Origin: Clostridia bacterium
GTDB taxonomy: Bacteria > Bacillota > Clostridia > Oscillospirales > CAG-272
Length of the DNA stretch: 5,721 nt
Direction: 5' to 3'
Assembly (NCBI GenBank): GCA_017556845.1
Contig: JAFYMA010000162.1
Span: 1 to 5,721 of the forward strand
Below, one piece after another: positions 1-5,721 of this stretch (positions within the stretch are counted from its first letter, which is position 1; each line of letters opens with the position of its first letter). The notes beneath the pieces are model-generated. The model ran no database searches. It was not told the origin of the DNA and saw only the letters and a program-made list of their open reading frames with translations. The position numbers and the translations under genes are program-made.

Positions 1-1765
1 AATCCTGACCTTCCTTATCCATTCCGAAAGCGCCCCAGGAGCTCGGACGGTAGATCTTTTCCTCGTCTACGTTATGCATACAAACGGGTATGCGGAGCAT
101 AGAGCACATTGTGATAAGATCCGCGCCGATGTGTCCGTAGGAAATAGCACCGTGGTTTGCACCCCAGTTGTTCATTACCTCGTATGCAGTCTTGAAGGGA
201 CTTCCCTCAATTCCGTCACAGCGGGGAGTGAACCATGTGCAAGGCCACGTGGGATCGGTTCTCATCATCAGCGTCTTTGTAACGTCATCGGGAAGCTGTA
301 CAGTCCAGCCCTCAGCGATCTGAAGCACAGGACCGAGTCCCTTAACGAGATTCAAGCGGATCATTGTAGCGGGCATTTCGGCACGCGTTGTAAATGATGA
401 TGAAAATCCGCCGCCTCGGAAATATCCGTTATCTGCTGCGGGCCAGGTCGTAGCTGAGGTCATCTTTTTGATATCCTCTTCCGTAACCTCCCACCATTTC
501 TTCATTACGGGCTCACCGTTTTCATCACGGCATTCACCGCAAGCATCAAGTGCTGTTGCACCGGAATTTATCAAATGTATAAAGCCGCCGTTTTCCTTTG
601 CGATGCCTGTTATATCGTATCCTGAAGCTCTCTTGCAGGCTTCCGCAGACCAATATGTACGTACGTCTGAGAACATCTGCGCACGGTTTGTTAAAAGCTT
701 CATAAAGAGCATACCGATGCCGTTGAGCACGTCGTTTTCCGTTGCGAGAATATAAGGCTCACGAGCACCGTTGTGGTCAAACGTAGAGTTGAGAAGCGCT
801 TCGGGAAAATCGCAGTTGGGGTAGAAGTCTGTCCACTGTCTTTGACCCTGGAAGCCGCCCGCAATAGCGTTGTGACCGACCATTTCTTCCTCTCTGCCTT
901 CGGGAAGATTGGGATTACCGTTGAAAAGGTCCTTAATTATGCAGTACATTTTTGCAAGGAAATCCCACTGCTCAGCCTTCTTTTCATCGGATGTCTTAAC
1001 GAAATCGGGATTCTTGTCCCATCCCTCCTTGCAGTTTTCGGCTATCCAGGTCTTAGCTCTTGCGACCTCGTCAGCATCGTATATTCCTTCACTCATTCGG
1101 CGGATTATTTCAACCTCGTCAACTGATTCAACTCTCATTCCGAGATATTCTTCTATAAACGCAGGATCTATTATTGAACCGCCTATGCCCATACAGATAG
1201 ATCCGATCTGCAGATACGATTTGCCTCTCATCGTCGCAACGGCAACTGCGGCACGTGCGAAGCGGAGCAGTTTCTCCTGAACGTCCTCGGGAATATCCGC
1301 CACCTCATCAAGATTTTGAACGTCGTGACCGTAAATGCCAAATGCGGGAAGTCCCTTTTGTGCGTGCGTTGCAAGAACGGAAGCCAAGTATACGGCGCCG
1401 GGACGCTCTGTTCCGTTAAATCCCCAAACGCCCTTTATCGTCATCGGATCCATATCCATCGTTTCAGAGCCGTAGCACCAGCAGGGAGTTACGGTAAGTG
1501 TTATGTCAACGCCTTCTTTTTTGAATTTTGCAGCACAAGCGGCAGACTCTGCCACACGGCCGATAGTTGTGTCAGCGATAACTACCTTAACAGGATCGCC
1601 GTTTGAATAACAAATGTTTTTCTCAAAAAGTGCCTTTGCAGCCTGTGCCATCGCCATCGTCTGATCTTCAAGTCCCTCACGAACCTTCAGCGGTCCTCTT
1701 CGGCCGTCGATGGTAGGACGGATGCCTATAACGGGATAATCCCCGATAAGTCTGTTCTTTGCCAT
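1..1765 (-). CDS. fucI: L-fucose isomerase (3' end cut by window edge)
   Basis: Cytoplasmic metal-dependent ketol isomerase that converts L-fucose to L-fuculose, the first step of fucose catabolism; family members also act on D-arabinose. I translated the minus strand from position 1765: 588 uninterrupted codons run to the left edge. The E. coli enzyme has 591 residues, and comparison of the C-termini suggests roughly ten or more residues are missing here. Recognisable family blocks are IGIRPTIDGRR near the N-terminus, PCWCYGSETMDMDP (P94 onward), GFNGTERPGAVYLA, YGHDVQ, FQGQRQWTD, ATENDVLNG, DVRTYW, YFRGGG and NWGANHG. The E. coli metal/catalytic residues Glu337, Asp361 and His528 correspond to E343, D367 and H538, so the enzyme looks intact. 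The start is fixed by GGAGG 7 nt upstream and by the N-terminal match. It is transcribed divergently from the signalling operon. D-arabinose isomerase activity is the main alternative role. Confidence 0.96.
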   Translation of the reverse strand, partial: MAKNRLIGDYPVIGIRPTIDGRRGPLKVREGLEDQTMAMAQAAKALFEKNICYSNGDPVKVVIADTTIGRVAESAACAAKFKKEGVDITLTVTPCWCYGSETMDMDPMTIKGVWGFNGTERPGAVYLASVLATHAQKGLPAFGIYGHDVQNLDEVADIPEDVQEKLLRFARAAVAVATMRGKSYLQIGSICMGIGGSIIDPAFIEEYLGMRVESVDEVEIIRRMSEGIYDADEVARAKTWIAENCKEGWDKNPDFVKTSDEKKAEQWDFLAKMYCIIKDLFNGNPNLPEGREEEMVGHNAIAGGFQGQRQWTDFYPNCDFPEALLNSTFDHNGAREPYILATENDVLNGIGMLFMKLLTNRAQMFSDVRTYWSAEACKRASGYDITGIAKENGGFIHLINSGATALDACGECRDENGEPVMKKWWEVTEEDIKKMTSATTWPAADNGYFRGGGFSSSFTTRAEMPATMIRLNLVKGLGPVLQIAEGWTVQLPDDVTKTLMMRTDPTWPCTWFTPRCDGIEGSPFKTAYEVMNNWGANHGAISYGHIGADLITMCSMLRIPVCMHNVDEEKIYRPSSWGAFGMDKEGQD

Positions 1766-1772
1766 AAATTTT

Positions 1773-1777
1773 CCTCC
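1773..1777 (-). promoter_or_regulatory. Ribosome binding site of fucI
   Basis: The minus strand reads GGAGG here, 7 nt before the ATG at 1765-1763. It selects this start codon over other frames. Confidence 0.85.
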
Positions 1778-1808
1778 GATTATCGTAAAATTCATTATGT
1801 ACGAGTTT

Positions 1809-1837
1809 ATTATACAAAGTAAAACGTTTTTCAAAAA
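1809..1837 (-). promoter_or_regulatory. Candidate fucI promoter
   Basis: The minus strand has a perfect TATAAT at 1814-1809, about 44 nt upstream of the fucI ATG. No good -35 lies at ideal spacing: TTGAAA (1834-1829, 5 of 6 matches to TTGACA) is only 14 nt away, and TTTTTG (1837-1832) sits at 17 nt. A weak -35 would suit a promoter that needs an activator, or one controlled by an operator in the spacer. A second possible -10, CATAAT at 1799-1794, lies closer to the gene. Confidence 0.45.
1819..1832. promoter_or_regulatory. Palindromic operator candidate in the fucI promoter
   Basis: The core AAAACGTTTT (1821-1830) is a perfect 10-bp palindrome. One skipped base out on each side, G1819 and C1832 also pair, giving GNAAAACGTTTTNC. 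The central CG flanked by A and T runs resembles LacI/GalR-family and CcpA (cre) operators, but the flanking TG/CA is displaced by one base from the cre consensus, so it is not a clean cre site. It lies inside the spacer of the candidate fucI promoter, where a bound protein would block RNA polymerase. The binding protein is unknown. Confidence 0.4.
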
Positions 1838-1885
1838 GTATGATAACACAAAAAAAATCACTTGTCAACAATCATTTTTCATTAC

Positions 1886-1914
1886 AAAAAGCTATAATTA
1901 TTGGAAATAGCTAT
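1886..1914 (+). repeat. Direct repeat AAAWAGCTAT upstream of the signalling-operon promoter
   Basis: AAAAAGCTAT (1886-1895) and AAATAGCTAT (1905-1914) match at 9 of 10 positions and start 19 nt apart, close to two helical turns. The second copy touches the -35 hexamer, the usual position for an activator bound as a dimer. AATAGCTATT (1906-1915) is also a perfect 10-bp palindrome. A plausible ligand is the response regulator encoded at the end of this operon, which is inference. Confidence 0.35.
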
Positions 1915-1941
1915 TGCAAAGGCCCTTTTTTATGTTATAAT
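1914..1941 (+). promoter_or_regulatory. Sigma-A-type promoter of the signalling operon
   Basis: TTGCAA (1914-1919, 4 of 6 matches to TTGACA), a 16-nt spacer and a perfect TATAAT (1936-1941). A TG dinucleotide at 1933-1934 makes it an extended -10 (TGnTATAAT). The predicted transcript start is near 1948, giving a leader of about 30 nt. The spacer contains AAAGG-C-CCTTT (1918-1928), an odd-centred inverted repeat that could be an additional protein site. Its one-base loop rules out a hairpin terminator. Confidence 0.65.
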
Positions 1942-1963
1942 GAATTGTAACTTATAATCAATG

Positions 1964-1969
1964 AAGGTG
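1964..1969 (+). promoter_or_regulatory. Ribosome binding site of the 7TM sensor-like gene
   Basis: AAGGTG lies 7 nt before the ATG at 1977. It is a moderate match to the Shine-Dalgarno consensus, weaker than the sites of the two downstream genes, and it supports 1977 as the start. Confidence 0.6.
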
Positions 1970-1976
1970 CTTTAAG

Positions 1977-4295
1977 ATGTCGATCGTATACGGAATTATC
2001 GCCGTTATCTCACTGTGTATGGTAGGAACGTGCGTTATTATGGATAAAAAACGTGATATATGGCTTCTTTTGGTATTCGTGTCTGTATCTCTGTGTAATC
2101 TCGGATACTTTATGATATCAATTTCAAAGGTTCTTGACGATGCCTTGAATTCAAACCGTATATCTTATCTCGGCAGTGTGTTTCTGCCGTTCTTTCTGTT
2201 GATGATGGTGCTTCGGTTTTGCAATATCAAACGCAACAATAAGCTTACGGTGGCTTTGGCGGCGTTGGGTATCGTAATGCTTGCCATCACCACGAGCCCC
2301 GGTATTCTGCCGATATATTACAGTACCGTTGACATAGAATTTGTAAACGGAACTACAAAGCTCGTTCGTACATACGGACCGCTTCATATGTTGTACTACG
2401 TTTATCTTATCGGATATATGCTTTCCATGATCTGCGTAGCACTGTACGCTGTCGCAAAGAGGAAGATCAAATCACGCAGCCATGCGGTATTGCTTTTATG
2501 CGCAGTGTTCTGTAATATTATTATCTGGCTGATTGAACAGCTTTTGCCGCGTGGATTTGAATGGCTTTCGTTATCTTACATTATTACAGAATGCCTGTTC
2601 CTTGCGATCTACCGATCCATGCAGAAGCAGGGATTGATGGATCTTGAGGAAAAAACACAGTCGTACACCGTCAACATACTTTTATCAATGTTTCTTTTGC
2701 TTTTCGCAAACTTTGTGCGTATTGCAACGAAGGAAACGACGGAGCTGATGTACGTAACGGCGCAGGTGGTTGTAATTGCGATATATATAGGAATTCTTGT
2801 GTTCTGGTCATCGTCGGTTTACGATCGCATCGTAAACAAGACGATCCGCCGTTATCTTATTACACTTGCGAGCTTGATGATAATATGGATGCTCATGCGC
2901 ACGCTCAGACACACGGGATTTCGTTATATTTTCCCATTCGGACAATGGTGCTGGTACGCTTATTATATCGCTATGATACTGATTCCGCAGGTCAGTATGA
3001 TGGCGTCGAAATATATAAGCAAGCCTGAAGATTACCGTCCGGATCAAAAGTGGTATCTGATGTATATACCATCGCTTGTGTTGCTTATAGGTATTCTCAC
3101 CAACGACCTGCACCAATGGGCTTTCCGTTTTCACCTTGGCTATGAAGCCGGCTGGGACAGCTATAAGCGAGGCTTTTTGTATTACGCCGCTGTCATCTGG
3201 ATATTCACCTGTATTGCGATTATGATCATACAGATCGTGAAAAACTGTCGAATACCGGGTGCAAAGAAAATGATATGGCTTCCGGTAGCAATGCTTTGTG
3301 TAGGTTCTCTTTATACTATCCTTTATACAGTTGACAGTGATCTTTTCGGATTTATCGAGGTAACTGCCGCACTTTGCTTTACGGTCGTTGCTATTTGGGA
3401 AAGCTGTATCAAAACGGGACTTCTTCCGTCAAACAGCCACTACGAGGAGCTTTTGAAGTGTTCGGAATTGGGAGTGTCGGTCGTTGACAGGGAATTTGAC
3501 GTGCGTTACCGATCTGATGATGCTGTTACGTTAACCAAAGACGAAATGAAAAAAGCTGCATACGATCCTATAATGCTCGAAAACGGTATCCGCGTATCAG
3601 GATCGGTTATAAAAGGCGGATATACTATATATCAGGAAGATATTTCCGAATTGCTTGAAATTCTTGACGAGCTTAAAGAGCTGCGTGAAGAGCTCAAGGA
3701 TGCAAACACCGTAACGATGCATAATTATCAGATAAACAAGCGCATACGTACGCTTGCTGAAAAGAACCGTTTGCACGATGAGCTGCATAAGCAAACGTCG
3801 TTACAGATAAATCTTCTTAACGATTGGCTTATAAAGCTGTCACAAACGGAAAATGCAGATGAAAAGCGTGATCTTCTTCGCAGAATAGTAGTGGTCGGCA
3901 CTTATCTCAAGCGCCGTAACAATCTTGTTCTGATAAGTGAACAGGACGGATCTGTCAAAAATAAGGAATTACAACTCAGCATAGATGAAATGATTACAAA
4001 TCTGCGTATTGCAGGTGTAAATTGTGCCGCATCGGTTATGTGTGATACAAATATTCCATCCGATGTTGCAATGCAGCTTTTTGATTTTTACGAATATGTG
4101 GTAGAATATGCTTTTGACGGACTTTCATCCTTGCTCGTTCGTTTCTTTAACCGAGAAACCAGCTTTTACTGCTGTGTTGATGCCGTGTGCAGTCTTGATC
4201 TGACGCATATTGCCACGGATACCGTATCGGTAAGTATAACTGATGACGGCTTCTATACACTTTCATTCAAAACGGAATGGAGGGCGGCAAAATGA
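1977..4295 (+). CDS. Tandem 7TM sensor-like protein with degenerate histidine-kinase core
   Basis: A 772-residue membrane protein, probably the signal-receiving part of the system. Residues 1-215 carry about seven hydrophobic segments (near 2-22, 29-48, 63-82, 91-106, 135-158, 169-186, 197-212) and resemble the histidine-kinase N-terminal 7TM domain. Residues 229-475 hold about eight more; this second module has the LTNDLHQ motif (374-380) that I associate with 7TM sensors of Clostridia. A short PAS-like segment (about 486-555) and a charged coiled coil (556-605) follow. The C-terminus (590-772) resembles a dimerisation/kinase core: RLHDELHK places H600 where the next gene has its H-box His. 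However, the N-box asparagine is replaced (E706 kept, E710 in place of Asn) and I see no DxGxG or GxGL box, so ATP binding is unlikely. First gene of the operon, overlapping the next by ATGA. The membrane topology is estimated by eye. The ligand is unknown. Confidence 0.85.
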   Translation: MSIVYGIIAVISLCMVGTCVIMDKKRDIWLLLVFVSVSLCNLGYFMISISKVLDDALNSNRISYLGSVFLPFFLLMMVLRFCNIKRNNKLTVALAALGIVMLAITTSPGILPIYYSTVDIEFVNGTTKLVRTYGPLHMLYYVYLIGYMLSMICVALYAVAKRKIKSRSHAVLLLCAVFCNIIIWLIEQLLPRGFEWLSLSYIITECLFLAIYRSMQKQGLMDLEEKTQSYTVNILLSMFLLLFANFVRIATKETTELMYVTAQVVVIAIYIGILVFWSSSVYDRIVNKTIRRYLITLASLMIIWMLMRTLRHTGFRYIFPFGQWCWYAYYIAMILIPQVSMMASKYISKPEDYRPDQKWYLMYIPSLVLLIGILTNDLHQWAFRFHLGYEAGWDSYKRGFLYYAAVIWIFTCIAIMIIQIVKNCRIPGAKKMIWLPVAMLCVGSLYTILYTVDSDLFGFIEVTAALCFTVVAIWESCIKTGLLPSNSHYEELLKCSELGVSVVDREFDVRYRSDDAVTLTKDEMKKAAYDPIMLENGIRVSGSVIKGGYTIYQEDISELLEILDELKELREELKDANTVTMHNYQINKRIRTLAEKNRLHDELHKQTSLQINLLNDWLIKLSQTENADEKRDLLRRIVVVGTYLKRRNNLVLISEQDGSVKNKELQLSIDEMITNLRIAGVNCAASVMCDTNIPSDVAMQLFDFYEYVVEYAFDGLSSLLVRFFNRETSFYCCVDAVCSLDLTHIATDTVSVSITDDGFYTLSFKTEWRAAK
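4279..4284 (+). promoter_or_regulatory. Ribosome binding site that sets the kinase start
   Basis: GGAGGG lies inside the 3' end of the upstream gene, ending 7 nt before ATG 4292. The earlier in-frame ATG at 4277 overlaps this site and has no good site of its own, so 4292 is preferred. ATG 4295 is also possible but less well spaced. Confidence 0.75.
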
Positions 4296-5560
4296 TGAGC
4301 TATTTTTGTGAGGTCGGAACGCTTCTGCAGATAATCCTGCTCGTGTTCAGTCTTCTTACCGTTATGATCCTCGTGGGAAGCTGTACCCTTTCTTTCAGAT
4401 ACGATCAAGGCGTACGTAAGCAATTACGTCAGGTTGCCTTACTTCTTCTCAATTCTGTTATGTACATAATGATGCAGGTGGACAGCCGTATCACCGGGGC
4501 AGAGCATAATCTGCACCTGCCTTATGTGATCGTTTTTCTGATAACATCTGTGTCGTTTGCCGTCGGTGTGTGGCTGTTTTTGCTTGAAACAAAAAACAGA
4601 AAAACGATAAACAATACCTCTATCAAGGAAGCGTTTGACAATTTGCCAACGGGCGTTTGCTTCTTTAATAAAGCGGGATTGCCCGTACTTTGCAATCTGA
4701 CGATGCACCGTTTTTCGTTTGCCGTCTGCGGCAATGATATACAGTTTATTACAGACTTGCAAAAATGTCTTGAAGATGATTTTACTTTTATTGACGGAGT
4801 TGTAAGGGATGGAAAGATATTTACCTTGAAGAATGGAAATGCGTGGCAGCTTGAACGGCGGCAAGTAACGGATGAATACGGAGAGATATTTACGCAGTTT
4901 GTGGTTTTTGACGTTACAAGCCTGCAGGCTAACCGCATTGAGCTTACCGCAGAAAACGAACAGCTTCGCCGTACACAGGCAGAGCTGCAAAGACTTTCCG
5001 AAAACGTTGTCACCGTAACGCGCGAGGAGGAAATACTTAACACAAAAATGCGTGTGCACGATGAAATGGGCAGATGTCTTGTCGAAGCACGTAAATATCT
5101 TTGTGATAACAGCAAGTGTATTCCCGAAAGTGTGGTACGTTCGTGGAAAAGAGCCGTGTCGATGCTCAAATACAACAACGAAACAGATGATGAGGATATG
5201 ATGTGTCAGATACGCAAAACGTGTAAGTCGCTGGGCCTTTATTTTATTCAGTCCGGAGAGCTTCCGGAAAACGACGATATGGCGTATCTTCTTACATGTG
5301 CCGTGCGGGAATGTGTTACAAATGCCGTGCGGTATGCGCAAGCAAGTGAGCTTTATGCGGAATTTACCGAAGATGAAGAATGTGCGTCGGTTTCCGTTAT
5401 GAATAACGGAAAACACCCCGAAAAGCCGATATCAGAGGGCGGCGGACTTTCAACATTGCGTAAAAGAATTGAACGCTCGGGCGGAGTGATGACGGTGCAG
5501 TCATTTCCAAGGTTCAAACTTACAGTAAGCGTTCCGAAGAAAAAAGGAGGGATATTATGA
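4292..5560 (+). CDS. Sensor histidine kinase with PAS-like domain
   Basis: A 422-residue membrane-anchored histidine kinase and the likely phosphate donor for the downstream regulator. Start 4292 overlaps the upstream stop (ATGA); starting at 4277 would add five residues. About three membrane segments lie near 11-35, 47-62 and 78-99, with little external loop. A PAS-like domain (about 112-210, ending in VVFDVT) and a coiled coil (212-250) follow. The H-box MRVHDEMGR has H256 as the probable phospho-acceptor, with D257 and E258 as in NarL-partner (HisKA_3-like) kinases. The ATPase part has an N-box (E340, N344 in ECVTNAVRYA), NNG at 371-373 where D-x-G is usual, and a G2 box EGGGLSTLRKRI (G383-G385). 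The core is therefore complete apart from the Asp-to-Asn change in G1. With almost no sensor region outside the membrane, it may depend on the upstream 7TM protein for input. The signal is unknown. Confidence 0.9.
   Translation: MMSYFCEVGTLLQIILLVFSLLTVMILVGSCTLSFRYDQGVRKQLRQVALLLLNSVMYIMMQVDSRITGAEHNLHLPYVIVFLITSVSFAVGVWLFLLETKNRKTINNTSIKEAFDNLPTGVCFFNKAGLPVLCNLTMHRFSFAVCGNDIQFITDLQKCLEDDFTFIDGVVRDGKIFTLKNGNAWQLERRQVTDEYGEIFTQFVVFDVTSLQANRIELTAENEQLRRTQAELQRLSENVVTVTREEEILNTKMRVHDEMGRCLVEARKYLCDNSKCIPESVVRSWKRAVSMLKYNNETDDEDMMCQIRKTCKSLGLYFIQSGELPENDDMAYLLTCAVRECVTNAVRYAQASELYAEFTEDEECASVSVMNNGKHPEKPISEGGGLSTLRKRIERSGGVMTVQSFPRFKLTVSVPKKKGGIL
5543..5550 (+). promoter_or_regulatory. Ribosome binding site of the response regulator
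   Basis: AAAGGAGG, a near-perfect Shine-Dalgarno sequence, ends 6 nt before ATG 5557. It lies within the last codons of the kinase gene and supports high, coupled translation of the regulator. Confidence 0.85.
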
Positions 5561-5721
5561 TAAGGGTACTCATTGTTGAAGATCAGAGAATGGCGCAGGA
5601 GAATATGGAAGCTATAATAAATGCAAGTGAAAATTATACCCTTGTTGGAAGTATTCCGAATGCTGCAGACGCAGAGCTTTTCTGTATGCGTGAGGCGATA
5701 GACCTTATACTTATGGACGTA
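5557..5721 (+). CDS. Response regulator, receiver domain (3' part cut by window edge)
   Basis: The first 55 codons of a CheY-like receiver domain. MIRVLIVEDQ gives the first beta strand and the acidic pair E8/D9 that binds magnesium. LILMDV puts the phospho-acceptor at D54, the expected position. The spacing and the text around it (RMAQENMEAIINAS, then LVGSI) look like the NarL/FixJ type, which would carry a LuxR-like helix-turn-helix output domain beyond the window; that part cannot be seen. The start overlaps the kinase stop codon (ATGA) and has a strong ribosome binding site. It is the cognate partner of the kinase upstream and a candidate regulator of its own operon, of fucI, or of genes further right. 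Confidence 0.93.
   Translation, partial: MIRVLIVEDQRMAQENMEAIINASENYTLVGSIPNAADAELFCMREAIDLILMDV

Larger units (their letters stand above)
1786..1949. repeat. Inverted pair of 13-mers, one in each divergent leader
   Basis: ATAATGAATTGTA (plus strand, 1937-1949) and ATAATGAATTTTA (minus strand, 1798-1786) agree at 12 of 13 positions. Each begins in a -10-like TATAAT/CATAAT motif and ends 20-27 nt before its start codon. The pair may mark a shared regulator, or may be chance in an AT-rich spacer. Confidence 0.25.

Noticed and set aside
74..1606. Several plus-strand open frames opposite fucI
   Set aside because: All are shadows of the well-matched fucI coding strand, with no recognisable products.
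1677..1871. Minus-strand 64-codon open frame across the fucI promoter and start
   Set aside because: It runs through the fucI promoter and ribosome binding site and into fucI in another frame; there is no domain and no ribosome binding site I would trust.
1893..1898. TATAAT on the plus strand with TTGTCA at 1862-1867
   Set aside because: The spacer would be 25 nt, too long for a sigma-A promoter.
1918..1931. AAAGG-C-CCTTT followed by a T run, resembling a terminator
   Set aside because: The loop would be one base, and the site sits between the -35 and -10 of a promoter, so it cannot act as an intrinsic terminator.
1953..1958. Second TATAAT on the plus strand
   Set aside because: There is no -35 at a suitable distance, and the transcript would begin at or inside the ribosome binding site.
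4439..5416. Long minus-strand open frame of 325 codons opposite the kinase gene
   Set aside because: It is an antisense shadow of a clear histidine kinase. Its translation is rich in His, Arg, Lys and Phe with no domain pattern, and it begins and ends within the kinase gene.

Overview
The window looks like chromosome of a gut-type Clostridia bacterium (Bacillota, most likely Oscillospirales/Ruminococcaceae-like). The grounds are moderate GC content, strong AGGAGG-type ribosome binding sites, sigma-A-like promoters in an AT-rich spacer, and the style of the sensor proteins. This placement is an inference from protein style and composition, not from a marker gene.

Layout. Positions 1-1765 (minus strand) hold nearly all of an L-fucose isomerase gene (fucI); only the last few codons lie beyond the left edge. 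Positions 1766-1976 are a divergent control region with a -10 candidate for each direction, a palindrome inside the fucI promoter, a direct repeat abutting the -35 of the rightward promoter, and a 13-mer shared in inverted orientation. Positions 1977-5721 (plus strand) hold a three-gene signalling operon: a 772-residue polytopic sensor-like protein, a complete sensor histidine kinase, and the start of a response regulator (receiver domain cut by the right edge after 55 codons). Both gene junctions are ATGA stop/start overlaps with a strong ribosome binding site, so the three proteins are probably translationally coupled.

How the genes may work together. The first operon protein carries two successive multi-pass membrane modules, a PAS-like linker, a coiled coil and a C-terminal region that resembles a histidine-kinase core. 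It keeps a His-Asp-Glu H-box-like motif (H600) but lacks recognisable ATP-binding boxes. The second protein has an H-box (H256), N-box (E340, N344) and glycine-rich G2 box, so it is the likely active kinase. The third has the receiver acidic pair (E8/D9) and phospho-acceptor aspartate (D54). The simplest model is a membrane pseudokinase sensor that controls or heterodimerises with the active kinase, which then phosphorylates the regulator. The signal is unknown. Divergent fucI makes a link to fucose or host glycans possible, but nothing in the sequence proves it.
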